Source of the DNA: Alphaproteobacteria bacterium
Lineage (GTDB): Bacteria > Pseudomonadota > Alphaproteobacteria > SHVZ01
Assembly (NCBI GenBank): GCA_016869285.1
Contig: VGEN01000016.1
Span: 1 to 46,103, forward strand
Length of the DNA stretch: 46,103 bases
Reading direction: 5' to 3'
Shown here: piece after piece, positions 1 to 8,025 of the stretch
How positions within the stretch are numbered: position 1 is the stretch's first letter
How the letters are laid out: each line of letters begins with the position of its first letter
Notes under the pieces: model-generated
What the model saw: the letters and a program-made list of their open reading frames with translations, nothing else
What the model was told of the DNA's origin: nothing
Databases searched by the model: none
Translations under genes and position numbers: made by a program

Positions 1-150
1 CGCGGCACCTCTTTCGTCTCGATCAAGCAGCTCCGGGAGCACATCGATGCTTTCATCCAAACCTACAACCAGAACGCCAAGCCGTTCGTCTGGACCAAGA
101 CAAACGTCCATCAACGCCGCTTCAAAGACCGACGTATCAGCCAATTGTGA
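1..150 (+). CDS. IS630 family transposase, 3' end only
   Basis: The open frame enters from the left edge and ends at TGA (148-150), giving 49 residues. The visible part contains the 'TYNQNAKPFVWTKT' block followed by a basic tail. This matches the C-terminal end of IS630/Tc1-type DDE transposases, where an asparagine-rich helix precedes a 'PF.W' motif. The catalytic DDE residues lie outside the window, so activity cannot be judged. The start is off the edge. Confidence 0.8.
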   Translation, partial: RGTSFVSIKQLREHIDAFIQTYNQNAKPFVWTKTNVHQRRFKDRRISQL

Positions 151-162
151 TTCCGGGTACTA
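1..162 (+). mobile_element. Right end of an IS630-type insertion sequence
   Basis: The transposase fragment is followed within 12 bases by 'GATTCCGGGTACTAG', which resembles IS630-family terminal sequence ending at a TA target dinucleotide (161-162). IS630 elements insert at TA. If this is the true end, the TA falls inside the stop codon of the neighbouring minus-strand peptidase gene. The left end is outside the window, so the boundary is inferred from one end only. Confidence 0.55.
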
Positions 163-1278
163 GCCTTTCGGCCGATGCTTCCGCCACACTTCCTGCAGCC
201 GGTCGAGCGGCATCGCGTGCATGACCCGGCCCTCGCGGCCATGGGTGGTCCTGGCCATGCAGAGGGCGTTGGCGATGGCCTCCTCGGTAGCTTCGGCGGT
301 CGCGTTGAACAGCGGGTTGATCTCCGGGTTCGGCAGCATGCGGCAAGGCATCGGCGGGCGCGGCGCCGGCTTCGCCAGGAAGTCGACGCCGGCGCTCGGC
401 ATCTTGTTCCCGGTCGAGAAAGCGAGGAACAGGTCGCCGGAGCCGTTGCGGCCATAGCCGCCGATGCGGCCGAGCCCGATGGTGGCGCGCTGGGCCAGGC
501 GCTTGCACTGATGCGGCAGCAGCGGCGCGTCGGTGGCGACGATGATCAGAATGGAGCCGGCGTTCGCGACCGCGTCGCGGCGGCCGGAGGGCACGATGTC
601 GATGCCGATCTCGCGCCCGACGGGAACGCCATCGATCGACAGCTCCTCGCGCACGCCGTAATTGGCCTGGACCAGGACGCCGACCGTGTACCGCTCTCCC
701 GCGATATCGACCACGCGCGAGGAGGTGCCGATGCCGCCCTTGAACTCATGGCAGTTCATGCCGGTGCCGCCGCCGACGCAGCCTTCCTCGACGAGGCCCG
801 CGGTCGCCGCATCCAGCGCCTTCTCGACCTCCGCCTTCTGTACGGCGTTCGCATAGGCATCGGAGAGGAAGCCGTCATAGGTCTCGCCGACCAAACCCAG
901 ATGCCAATGCGCCGGGTGGCCGCGCTCCTCGGCGATGTTGATCAGCGCGTCGCGCACCGCGCCGACCGAATGCGTGCCGGTCGTCATGATCGGCGAGGTC
1001 AGGCAGCCCGACTCCTCGAGCCAGATCCAGCCGGTGAACTCGCCGCAGCCGTTGAAGGAATAGGTGCCGGCGAAGACCTCGCTGCCCCAGGGATCGTCCG
1101 ACGGCCAGATCGCGGTGACGCCGGTGCGCGACAGGCGCGGGGCGTCGCGCCACACGGTACAATGGCCGACGCGCACGCCGGCGACGTCGGTGATGGCGTT
1201 GAGCGGGCCAGTCGGCAGCCGGCCGACGGCGATGCCGAGATCGCGAAGGCGGCGGCGTTCCGGGGAAGCGGCGGTCAT
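160..1278 (-). CDS. P1 family aminopeptidase (DmpA/BapA-like, peptidase S58)
   Basis: This 372-residue protein belongs to the self-processing N-terminal-nucleophile hydrolases that include L-aminopeptidase D-Ala-esterase DmpA and beta-peptidyl aminopeptidase BapA. Family landmarks are 'GPLNAITDVAGVRVGH' near residue 25, 'GGGTGMNCHEFKGGIGTS' around 170-187, and 'NAGSILIIVATDAPLLPH' at 239-256. In that last block Gly241-Ser242 is the expected autocleavage site and Ser242 the new N-terminal nucleophile. Length fits the family (about 370). The ATG is preceded by GGAGT. It is divergent by 71 bases from the M20 peptidase. The stop codon touches the IS630 end. Substrate (alpha-, D- or beta-peptides) cannot be read from sequence. 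Confidence 0.9.
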   Translation of the reverse strand: MTAASPERRRLRDLGIAVGRLPTGPLNAITDVAGVRVGHCTVWRDAPRLSRTGVTAIWPSDDPWGSEVFAGTYSFNGCGEFTGWIWLEESGCLTSPIMTTGTHSVGAVRDALINIAEERGHPAHWHLGLVGETYDGFLSDAYANAVQKAEVEKALDAATAGLVEEGCVGGGTGMNCHEFKGGIGTSSRVVDIAGERYTVGVLVQANYGVREELSIDGVPVGREIGIDIVPSGRRDAVANAGSILIIVATDAPLLPHQCKRLAQRATIGLGRIGGYGRNGSGDLFLAFSTGNKMPSAGVDFLAKPAPRPPMPCRMLPNPEINPLFNATAEATEEAIANALCMARTTHGREGRVMHAMPLDRLQEVWRKHRPKG

Positions 1279-1349
1279 GATTGACTCCGTGCGCAGGCGG
1301 GGGCGGTGATCATGGCGAAGGCGGCGGACGGGTTCAACCGGAGGCGGGG

Positions 1350-2537
1350 ATGGCGGGCGGAAAGCTGGCGGATCTGATCGAACGCGCCGACGGCGAATGG
1401 ATGGCGAGGAAGACGCTCGAGATGGTCGAGATCAACAGCGTCACCATGGACGAGGCGGAGATGTGCCGGTACTACGCCGACGCGCTGCGCTCGCTCGGCC
1501 TTGCCGTCGATGTGCGCGAGGTCACGCCCGGCCGCAACAATCTCTATGCGCGCATTCCCGGCACCGGCGGCGGGCCGACCTTGGCGCTCAATGGCCATGT
1601 CGACACCGTGCCGATCCATGGCGCCTGGCCGCCGCGGCGCGAAGGCGACCTGATCTATGGCCGCGGCACCACCGACATGAAAGGGCCGATGGCGGCCGGG
1701 CTCGGTGCCGCCAAGGCGCTGATTGAGTCCAAGGTGAAGCTCAAAGGCGATCTCGTCATCTCGGCCGTGGTCGGGCACGAGGAGGCGATCGCCGCCAAGG
1801 ACGGGCCCAAGGCCTATATCGCGGACCTCAACTCAGGCCGCACCAAGGCCGACCGGATTCTCATCGTCGAGGGCGAGGAAGACATCTGGTTGATGAGCAT
1901 GGGCTCGGCGAACTTCGTCATCACGTTCACCTCGGACAAGGGCGGCACCCACACCAACAACACGCCCTTCGGCGAGAACCCGATCCGCTTCATGGGCGAG
2001 CTGATCGGTGCCGTCCACCGCCGCCAGCGCGAGCTCGATGCCGGCGACCGCCATCCGCTGGCAGGGCCGGAGCGCATCGATCTCGGCGTCGCCGAAGCCG
2101 GCGACCTCTACAACCGCACGCCGACGCATTGCACCTTGATCGGCACGCGGCGCTGGATGCCGGGGAAGACCGTCGAGAACATCAGGCGCGAGCTCGAGTT
2201 GCTGGCGCGGCCCTTCGCCGAAGCCGGCAGGCTGGGCCTCGATCTCATGATCGAGCAGGAGCGCGAGCCTTTCGAGACGCCGGTCGACGACGTCGCGGTC
2301 AAGGCGGTGATCGCCGCCGCCGAGCGCGTCACCGGCGCCAAGCCGAAGGTGGTTGGCCGCCGGATCGTCGGCGACGCCAACCTCTACGTTCACGGCACCG
2401 GCATCCCGACCTTCTATTACGGCGCCTCGAACCACACCGCCCATGCCGATGTCGAATGGGTCTCGGTCGAGCGCATCAAGCGCTCCGCCCAGGTCTATCT
2501 CGCCGCGGCGGCCGAGTATTGCGGCATGGCCGAATGA
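1350..2537 (+). CDS. M20 family metallopeptidase (ArgE/DapE/CPG2-like)
   Basis: The 395-residue protein is a di-zinc amidohydrolase of the M20 family, which cleaves N-acyl amino acids or small peptides in the cytoplasm. Metal and catalytic residues are visible: 'NGHVDTVP' (His83, Asp85), 'GRGTTDMKG' (bridging Asp109), 'GHEEA' (Glu144/Glu145), and a late 'NHTAHAD' histidine. The ATG at 1350 was chosen over one at 1281 because GGAGGCGGGG lies directly upstream and the extra 23 residues are low-complexity. It precedes the amidohydrolase in the same direction with a repeat-filled 186-base gap. The exact substrate is unknown. Confidence 0.88.
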   Translation: MAGGKLADLIERADGEWMARKTLEMVEINSVTMDEAEMCRYYADALRSLGLAVDVREVTPGRNNLYARIPGTGGGPTLALNGHVDTVPIHGAWPPRREGDLIYGRGTTDMKGPMAAGLGAAKALIESKVKLKGDLVISAVVGHEEAIAAKDGPKAYIADLNSGRTKADRILIVEGEEDIWLMSMGSANFVITFTSDKGGTHTNNTPFGENPIRFMGELIGAVHRRQRELDAGDRHPLAGPERIDLGVAEAGDLYNRTPTHCTLIGTRRWMPGKTVENIRRELELLARPFAEAGRLGLDLMIEQEREPFETPVDDVAVKAVIAAAERVTGAKPKVVGRRIVGDANLYVHGTGIPTFYYGASNHTAHADVEWVSVERIKRSAQVYLAAAAEYCGMAE

Positions 2538-2689
2538 CCCTCTCCCACCGGGAGAGGGTGCGAGCGACAGCGAGCGGGTGAGGGGAAGCGGCCCCACCTA
2601 GCTCTGCGGCTCCGGCACAGAGACAGTGGCAACCGTTTCCCCTCACCCGCTCGGCTTCGCCTCACACCCTCTCCCGGTGGGAGAGGGTT
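2538..2689. repeat. Imperfect inverted repeat pair (REP/BIME-like)
   Basis: Two arms of about 50 bases (2537-2587 and 2636-2689) are imperfect reverse complements. Each carries its own hairpin: CCCTCTCCC (2538-2546) pairs with GGGAGAGGG (2550-2558), and the mirror copy lies at about 2668-2687. The layout is typical of repetitive extragenic palindromic clusters in alphaproteobacteria. No T-tract follows, so it is not a classical intrinsic terminator, though it could stabilise or attenuate mRNA between the two co-directional genes. Confidence 0.75.
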
Positions 2690-2723
2690 GGGAGTAACGT
2701 CGCATCGAAACGAGGGTGAACCC

Positions 2724-4157
2724 ATGACCGATCTTCTCATCGCCGGTGGCGTCGTCATCACCATGGACCCGGCGCGGCGCGTGATCGAGGACGGCGCCGT
2801 CGCCGTCACCGGCGACCGCATTGTCGCCGTCGGGTCGAGCCCGGACCTCAGGAAGCAATTTCCAAACCATGAGCTTATCGACGCGCATCGCAAGGCGGTG
2901 CTGCCGGGGCTGATCGACTGCCATGCCCATGCCGGGCATGGCTTGGTGAAGACGCTCGGCGCCGGCGACGGCGATGTTTGGAACGAGGCGGTCGGGCGCA
3001 TCTACTCGGTCGGATCGACGCCGGAGTTCTGGCACGCGGAGGCGCGGCTTTCGGCGTTGGAGCGGCTGAAGGCCGGCACCACGACCGGCGTCTCCTATCT
3101 CGGCGGCGGCGACGACGTGATGCGCGTCGATGCGCCGGAGTCCGGCGAGCGCCATTGCGACGGCGTCGCCGAGGTCGGCATCCGGGCCGTCGTCGCGATC
3201 GGCTCCTGCCGGCCACCGTTTCCCAAGACCTTTGCCACCTTCGAGCGCGGTGCGTGGCGTGAGCAGCCGATCACCTTCGACCGCCAGCTCGAGACCTGCG
3301 AGACTTTGATCAAGCGCCGCCACGGCTCGGATGAGGGACGCACCCGCATCGCGCTGACCTTCCCTGTGCATCACCACGAGCTGCCGGCCGAGCGCCAGGC
3401 CGAGCTCGGCCTGGTCAAGGAGCAGGGGGCTGCCTTCCGCGGCCTCTCGCGCAAGCACAAAGTCGGCTTCACCCAGGACGGCCACCGTGCCGGCTCGATC
3501 GCGCGTGCCGAGGGCTTAGGCCTGCTCGGCCCCGATGCCTTCCTCTCGCACTCGATCGAGCTGACGCCGGAGGACATCGCCGCGGCGAAGCGCACCGACA
3601 CGCGCATCGTCCACAATCCCTCGGCCATCATGTCGGTGCGCGGGCGCTGCCCGGTGCCGGAGCTGATCGAGGCCGGCGTGACGGTCGCGCTCGGCTCCGA
3701 CGGCACCGCGCCCGACCGCAGCGCCGATATGTTCCGGCACATGTTCCAGTGCATGCACTACCATCGCCGCCACTTCCGCGACGCCCGCATCCTGCCCCAG
3801 GGCAAGGTGCTGGAGATGGTGACGATCGACGCCGCCAAGGCGCTCGGCATGGACGCGGAGATCGGCTCGCTGGAGGTCGGCAAGAAGGCCGACATCGTCC
3901 TGGTCGATCTCTACAAGCCGCATTTGATGCCGCTCAACATGCCGGTCTATCGCATCGTCTCCTTCGCCAGCGGCGCCGATGTCGATACCGTGATCGTCGA
4001 CGGCCGCGTGCTGATGTGCGGCGGCGAGGTCACCACGGTCGACGAAGGCGAGGTGATGGACGCCGCCCAGCGCGAGACCGAGCGCATGCTGGAGCGGATC
4101 GACGGCGCCGGCTTGCTGAATCCGCCCGCGAAGTTCTGGGGGCATGCCCGGTTCTGA
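2724..4157 (+). CDS. Metal-dependent amidohydrolase (cytosine-deaminase/AtzA-TrzN superfamily)
   Basis: The 477-residue protein has the amidohydrolase TIM-barrel layout: an N-terminal beta-sandwich start ('TDLLIAGGVVITMDP'), 'PGLIDCHAHAGHG' with the HxH metal pair His67/His69, 'SHSIELT' and 'HNPSAIMSVRG' in the barrel, and 'ALGSDGTAP' carrying the catalytic Asp. It ends with the 'SLEVGKKADIVLVDL' segment common to this family. Members hydrolyse C-N or C-Cl bonds of purines, pyrimidines, triazines or related ureides. Which one applies here is unknown. Start 2724 was chosen over 2688 because the protein then begins at the family-typical first strand. It is convergent with the amidase gene. Confidence 0.85.
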   Translation: MTDLLIAGGVVITMDPARRVIEDGAVAVTGDRIVAVGSSPDLRKQFPNHELIDAHRKAVLPGLIDCHAHAGHGLVKTLGAGDGDVWNEAVGRIYSVGSTPEFWHAEARLSALERLKAGTTTGVSYLGGGDDVMRVDAPESGERHCDGVAEVGIRAVVAIGSCRPPFPKTFATFERGAWREQPITFDRQLETCETLIKRRHGSDEGRTRIALTFPVHHHELPAERQAELGLVKEQGAAFRGLSRKHKVGFTQDGHRAGSIARAEGLGLLGPDAFLSHSIELTPEDIAAAKRTDTRIVHNPSAIMSVRGRCPVPELIEAGVTVALGSDGTAPDRSADMFRHMFQCMHYHRRHFRDARILPQGKVLEMVTIDAAKALGMDAEIGSLEVGKKADIVLVDLYKPHLMPLNMPVYRIVSFASGADVDTVIVDGRVLMCGGEVTTVDEGEVMDAAQRETERMLERIDGAGLLNPPAKFWGHARF

Positions 4158-4292
4158 CCCCCTCTCCTGCCGAAGGCGGGGGAGGGATGGGGAGGGGGCG
4201 AGCGAAGCGAGATCGGATGTCGCCGGCGAGTTTGGCGAAACAGACTTACGGAGCCCCCTCCCTAACCCTCCCCCTGCTTCCCAGGGAGAGGG
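4158..4292. repeat. GC-rich imperfect inverted repeat between convergent genes
   Basis: The left arm (from 4156, C-rich then G-rich) and the right arm (about 4249-4292) are imperfect reverse complements. Each is built from CCCCTC-type and GGGGAGGG-type blocks. It fills the space between the convergent amidohydrolase and amidase genes and resembles the repeats near 2.6 and 17.2 kb. It may act as a bidirectional 3'-end structure. Confidence 0.6.
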
Positions 4293-4301
4293 GACTCGAT
4301 C

Positions 4302-5708
4302 TCAGGACGGCACCTTCCTGTGCCACTCGGTCGCCTGCTGATAGGCATGGCCGGCGGCAAGCAGCGTCGCCTCGTCGAAGGGGCGGCCGACGAGCTGCAT
4401 GCCGACGGGCAGGCCTGAGCCGGTGAATCCCGCCGGTACGGTGAGGCCGGGCAGGCCCAGATAATTGAAGACGCGGGTGAACCTCGGGAAATTGGTGAGC
4501 TTCGCCACCAGGTCGGGGCCGCCGGTGATCTCGCTCTCGGCGACCGTCGGCGCCGGGAACATACCGGCCGGCACCATGAGAATGTCGCAGCGGCTGAACA
4601 CCGTCTCGGTGAACTCGGCGAGCAGCGGCCCACGGGCGCGAAGCGCGTCGAGATAGAAGGTGGCAGGGACCGTCAGTCCCGCCTCCAGGCGCGCGCGCAC
4701 CTGGGCGCTGTAGTCGCCGGGCCGCGTGCGCAGCCACTCGCGATGGATGGTCGCGGATTCCGGCCCCATCACCATCGGGAAATAGGCGCCGACCTTTTCC
4801 ATGTCGGGGATCGGCACCTCGATCAGCACGGCGCCGAGACGCGCGAAGACCTCGCGCGCCGCCGCGAGCAGGCGCAGCGTCTCGGCCTCCGCCTCGGTGA
4901 AGAAGCGCGTCGGCACACCTATCCGGAGGTTCTGCACGCCGCGCGCGAGGCCGGCGACGTAGTCGGGCACCGGCTCTTCGGCAGCGGTCGGATCGAGCGG
5001 GTCCGGCCCGGCGATCATCGACATGATCAGGGCATTGTCCTCGACCGTGCGCGTCAGCGGCCCGACGCAGTCGAGCGTCCATGACAGCGGCATCGCATTG
5101 GCGCGGCTGACGCGGCCCCAGCTCGGCTTCAGGCCGACGACGCCGCAGAAATGCGCCGGCAGGCGGATCGAGCCGCCGGTGTCGGAACCGAGCGTGCCGT
5201 AGAACATCCGCGCGGCGAGGCCGGTCGCCGAGCCCGAGGACGACCCGCCGGTGATATGCTCGGGGTTCCAGGCGTTGCGCGCATGGCCGTGATGCCAGTT
5301 GTGCCCGGTCGGCCCGAGCGCGAACTCCGCCATATTGAGCGTACCGAGATCGAGCGCGCCGGCGGCATCGAGCCGGGAGAGAACGGTCGCCGTCGCCGGC
5401 GCCACCCACTCGTTGCGGATCTTTGAGCCGCAGGTGGCGATGCGTCCCTCGCGGTAATACATGTCCTTGTGCGCCAGCGGCACGCCATGCAGCGGCCCGT
5501 GCCAGCGCCCGCGCTTCGCCTCGGCATCGGCAAGGTCGGCCGAGCGCCGCGCATGCTCCTCGTCGAGCGCGATGAAGGCATTGAGCGTGCCGTCGAGGCG
5601 CTCGATGCGCGCCAGGCAGGCCTCGACCGCCTCGCGCGATGTGGCGGTGCCGCCGCGGATCCGCCGCGCCAGCTCGGCTGCCGAGAGAAGCGCGAGATCG
5701 CCGCTCAT
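4302..5708 (-). CDS. Amidase signature family enzyme (GatA/AtzE-like)
   Basis: The 468-residue protein carries the amidase signature Ser-cisSer-Lys triad: Lys81 in 'GVPLAHKDMYY', the glycine/serine loop 'GGSSSGSA' (154-161), and the nucleophile Ser180 in 'GSDTGGSIRLPA'. 'GLKPSWGRVSR' follows, as in GatA-type enzymes. It hydrolyses a C-N amide bond in the cytoplasm; the natural amide is not evident. ATG 5708 was chosen because it forms a 4-base ATGA overlap with the stop of the small upstream gene. The pair is arranged like gatC-gatA or atzG-atzE. An alternative start lies three codons upstream. Confidence 0.9.
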   Translation of the reverse strand: MSGDLALLSAAELARRIRGGTATSREAVEACLARIERLDGTLNAFIALDEEHARRSADLADAEAKRGRWHGPLHGVPLAHKDMYYREGRIATCGSKIRNEWVAPATATVLSRLDAAGALDLGTLNMAEFALGPTGHNWHHGHARNAWNPEHITGGSSSGSATGLAARMFYGTLGSDTGGSIRLPAHFCGVVGLKPSWGRVSRANAMPLSWTLDCVGPLTRTVEDNALIMSMIAGPDPLDPTAAEEPVPDYVAGLARGVQNLRIGVPTRFFTEAEAETLRLLAAAREVFARLGAVLIEVPIPDMEKVGAYFPMVMGPESATIHREWLRTRPGDYSAQVRARLEAGLTVPATFYLDALRARGPLLAEFTETVFSRCDILMVPAGMFPAPTVAESEITGGPDLVAKLTNFPRFTRVFNYLGLPGLTVPAGFTGSGLPVGMQLVGRPFDEATLLAAGHAYQQATEWHRKVPS

Positions 5709-5902
5709 CGCTTGCACCGTTGCTGATAGGCGGCGAACTGGCCCGGCTCGGCCTCGAAGGCGAGGGCGCGCGAGTGCTTGTCGGCCTCCGCGAGCGGCAC
5801 CGCCGTTGCCGAGGCCGCGTTGCGCGCCGCCTCATCGTCGAGAGTGACGCCGGCCTTCGCGGCAAAAAGCCGTGCATCGTCGGCGGAACGCATGGCGGTC
5901 AT
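5705..5902 (-). CDS. Small amidase partner protein (AtzG/GatC-like, DUF4089-type candidate)
   Basis: The 65-residue reading frame ends in an ATGA overlap with the amidase start, which implies translational coupling. Its layout is a helix with 'LFAAKAGVTLDDEAARNA', a second helix, and a C-terminal 'FEAEPGQFAAY' segment. Small GatC-like partners such as AtzG of the cyanuric acid pathway end in a similar acidic 'EAEPA..F' tail that wraps the amidase. The match is by layout and context, not by strong identity. The likely role is solubility or stability of the amidase complex. GTG or ATG starts further upstream would run into the repeat at 5956. Confidence 0.6.
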   Translation of the reverse strand: MTAMRSADDARLFAAKAGVTLDDEAARNAASATAVPLAEADKHSRALAFEAEPGQFAAYQQRCKR

Positions 5903-5955
5903 GTGGACTCCTCTTCGACGGATCTCCAAGAAAACGCCCATCGACGCCCGAGTAG

Positions 5956-5984
5956 CCTCATCCTGAGCGTGTCGAAGGGTGAGG
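5956..5984. repeat. 29-base palindromic REP-type repeat
   Basis: The sequence begins CCTCATCCTGAG and ends GAAGGGTGAGG, so it folds on itself with few mismatches. This palindrome is a very common dispersed intergenic repeat in alphaproteobacterial genomes. It sits in the 242-base divergent gap between the amidase operon and the Old Yellow Enzyme gene. Nothing else convincing was seen in that gap. Confidence 0.7.
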
Positions 5985-6144
5985 CGGACCAGGAGGCGCC
6001 TTCGCAGAGCCCCCCTTCGAGAGAGGCCAACACAGGTGGCGGCGGGGCGCAATGCCTGCCCACCGAACGCGGTCGACAGGGGCGGCCGGGATGGGCAAGG
6101 ATGGCGCCCTCTCCGAACCCACCCTCTCCCCGCCGATCCGAGCC

Positions 6145-7221
6145 ATGCCCCATCTGTTCGAGCCGCTCGCGCTCAACTCCGTCACGCTGCCAAATCGCAT
6201 CGTCATCTCGCCGATGTGCCAGTACAGCGCCATCGACGGCCTCGCGACCGACTGGCACTTCGTGCACCTCGGCCGCTACGCCGCGGCCGCTGTCGGCCTG
6301 ATCATCGCCGAGGCGACGCATGTGAGCGCGATCGGCCGCATCACGCCGGGCTGCCTCGGCCTCTACAACGACGCGCATGAAGAAGCGCTGACCCGCATCG
6401 TTCGTTTCATGAAGGAGACCGGACCGGCGGCCACCGGCATCCAGCTTGCCCATGCCGGGCGAAAGGGCTCGATGTCGGCGCCGTGGAAGGGCGTGAAGCC
6501 CGCCGACGAGGCGGAAGGCTGGATCTCGGTCGGCCCCAGCGCCGTAGCCTTCGACGAAGGTTGGCAGATCCCGAAAGCGCTCGACGAGGCCGGCATGGAC
6601 CGCATCGTCCGGGAATTCGCCACGGCGGCGACGCGCGCGACGCGCGCCGGCTTCGATGTCTGCGAGGTCCATTCGGCGCATGGCTACCTGATGCACGAGT
6701 TCCTGTCGCCGATCTCGAACAAGCGCAACGACGAGTGCGGTGGCAGCCGCGAGAACCGCATGCGCTTTCCGCTGCGCATCGTCGATGCCGTGCGTGCGGT
6801 GTGGCCGAAGGACCGCGCGCTGCTGGTGCGGCTCTCGGCGACCGACTACATGGGCGAGGAAGGCTGGACGCTGGCGGACTCGATTGCCTACGCGAAGGAG
6901 CTCAAGGCCCGCGGCGTCGACATGATCGATGTCTCCGGCGGCGGCTCCTCGCCGAAGCAGAGCCCCGAGCTCAAGCCCGGCTATCAGGTGCCCTTCGCCG
7001 AGGCGATCCGGAAGGAGGCCGGCATCCCGACCATCGCCGTCGGCCTGATCACCAGGCCCGAGCAGGCGGATGCGATCATCAGGGAAGGGAAGGCCGACGC
7101 GATCGCGATCGCCCGCGCGCTGCTCAACGACCCGTTCTGGGCCTGGCGGGCCGCCGACGCCCTCGGCCACGAGGTCGCAGTGCCGAACCAGTATCTGAGG
7201 GGGCGGAAGCTCGCGGTGTAG
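6145..7221 (+). CDS. NADH:flavin oxidoreductase, Old Yellow Enzyme family (YqjM/XenA-like)
   Basis: The 358-residue FMN enzyme reduces activated C=C bonds with NAD(P)H. Landmarks are 'NRIVISPMCQYSA' with Cys25 and Tyr27, which modulate flavin potential in YqjM/XenA-type members, 'QLAHAGRKG' (His/Arg at the FMN and substrate), 'EVHSAHGYLMHEFLSP', 'NKRNDECGGS', and the C-terminal phosphate-binding 'GLITRPEQADAII' region. Length is typical. ATG 6145 fits the family N-terminus 'HLFEPLALNSVTLPNRIV'; longer upstream starts add unrelated sequence. It is transcribed alone toward the VapBC pair. Substrate is not deducible. Confidence 0.93.
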   Translation: MPHLFEPLALNSVTLPNRIVISPMCQYSAIDGLATDWHFVHLGRYAAAAVGLIIAEATHVSAIGRITPGCLGLYNDAHEEALTRIVRFMKETGPAATGIQLAHAGRKGSMSAPWKGVKPADEAEGWISVGPSAVAFDEGWQIPKALDEAGMDRIVREFATAATRATRAGFDVCEVHSAHGYLMHEFLSPISNKRNDECGGSRENRMRFPLRIVDAVRAVWPKDRALLVRLSATDYMGEEGWTLADSIAYAKELKARGVDMIDVSGGGSSPKQSPELKPGYQVPFAEAIRKEAGIPTIAVGLITRPEQADAIIREGKADAIAIARALLNDPFWAWRAADALGHEVAVPNQYLRGRKLAV

Positions 7222-7232
7222 GTCGCCTCTCG

Positions 7233-7715
7233 CTAAGCGCGGGCCCTCTGTCCGGCCCCAATGGCGCTCGCTCCTGTCTTTACGGTCGGTAGGTCCGCGA
7301 ACGGGTCGATCACGGGCACATCGAGCGGAATGAAATGCCGAGCGTTCCGCGACAGGATGGTCAGGCTGCGGTGCTGCGCCGTTGCCGCGAGGATGATGTC
7401 GGCCAGGCCGGGCGCTTGCCCTCGGCCACGCGCACGATCCGACAAGATTCCGGCGATCCGCGCCGTTGGCGTATCGAAGGGCAAGATGCGGCCCTCGTAG
7501 AGGTGCAGCATCGCCTCCAGCCACGCCGCCAACCGGGCGCCTTTGCGCGATGCGCCTTCGCGCCGCAGCTTGGCGATACCGTCTTCGATTTCGGCCACCG
7601 TCACCGCCGAGAGGAACAACGCCTCCGAGTGCGCGTCCATCCACGCGATCAATTCGGCGGAAGCAAGCCGCGACGGTGCGCCGGCCGAGATGACATCGGT
7701 ATCGACGAGATACAC
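7233..7715 (-). CDS. vapC: PIN domain ribonuclease toxin, VapC type
   Basis: The 160-residue protein begins 'YLVDTDVIS' with the PIN-domain Asp5 (and Asp7), followed by Glu42 in 'VTVAEIEDGI', Asp106 in 'GLADIILAATA', and the conserved 'LSRNARHF' block. These acidic residues coordinate Mg2+ in VapC RNases, which cleave tRNA or rRNA. The C-terminal tail after residue 140 is somewhat long for the family. The start is GTG, six bases after the antitoxin stop, as expected of a coupled toxin-antitoxin operon. Confidence 0.88.
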   Translation of the reverse strand: MYLVDTDVISAGAPSRLASAELIAWMDAHSEALFLSAVTVAEIEDGIAKLRREGASRKGARLAAWLEAMLHLYEGRILPFDTPTARIAGILSDRARGRGQAPGLADIILAATAQHRSLTILSRNARHFIPLDVPVIDPFADLPTVKTGASAIGAGQRARA

Positions 7716-7721
7716 CGCCGT

Positions 7722-7964
7722 TCAGAGATCGGCCGCGCGCAAGGACGCGCGATCGCGCTCGGGCAGGTCGCCGGGCTCGATCGGCGCGGCCATCAGCAGC
7801 CGGCCAAACGACGGCACCTGCGACAGTCTTTCCCACTCCCTGAAACCCAGGATGACAGCTTCCCGCTTGCCATGCCGGGTGATGATCGCTGGCTCTCCCC
7901 GGACAGCGTCGTCCACCACTGCCGACAGGCTCGCTTTGGCGTCGCGCAGCTGAATCTCCCGCAT
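7722..7964 (-). CDS. vapB: Phd/YefM-type antitoxin (VapB role)
   Basis: This 80-residue protein starts 'REIQLRDAKASLSAVVDDAV', the N-terminal DNA-binding half of Phd/YefM antitoxins. 'GEPAIITRHGKREAVILGFREWERL' follows, and the acidic/hydrophobic C-terminal part is expected to wrap the toxin. ATG 7964 was chosen because upstream starts would translate through the promoter palindrome. It lies immediately upstream of the PIN toxin. Such antitoxins repress their own operon, fitting the palindrome at 7985-7999. Confidence 0.88.
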   Translation of the reverse strand: MREIQLRDAKASLSAVVDDAVRGEPAIITRHGKREAVILGFREWERLSQVPSFGRLLMAAPIEPGDLPERDRASLRAADL

Positions 7965-7984
7965 GGCAGGCCTCCGACGGACTG

Positions 7985-7999
7985 TGACTACTGTAGTCA
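7985..7999. promoter_or_regulatory. Operator palindrome of the vapBC operon
   Basis: TGACTAC-T-GTAGTCA is a perfect inverted repeat with 7-base arms, 20 bases upstream of the antitoxin ATG. It directly follows the -10-like hexamer, which is where an autoregulating Phd/VapB antitoxin would bind. Confidence 0.6.
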
Positions 8000-8025
8000 T
8001 ATAAAACGGAGAGGCGCGGCGGCAA
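7998..8025 (-). promoter_or_regulatory. Candidate sigma70-type promoter of vapBC
   Basis: On the minus strand, TTGCCG (8025-8020) and TATATG (8003-7998) are separated by 16 bases. The AT-rich TTTTATA stands out in a GC-rich region. The -10 element overlaps the end of the palindrome. Confidence 0.45.

Noticed and set aside
175..1284. Long plus-strand open frame (369 codons) opposite the P1 peptidase
   Set aside because: It is the antisense shadow of a strongly recognised gene; its product is Arg/Ala/Asp-rich with no domain.
4246..5877. 543-codon minus-strand frame over the amidase
   Set aside because: Out-of-frame shadow of the amidase; the product is extremely arginine-rich, as expected of GC-rich frame artefacts.
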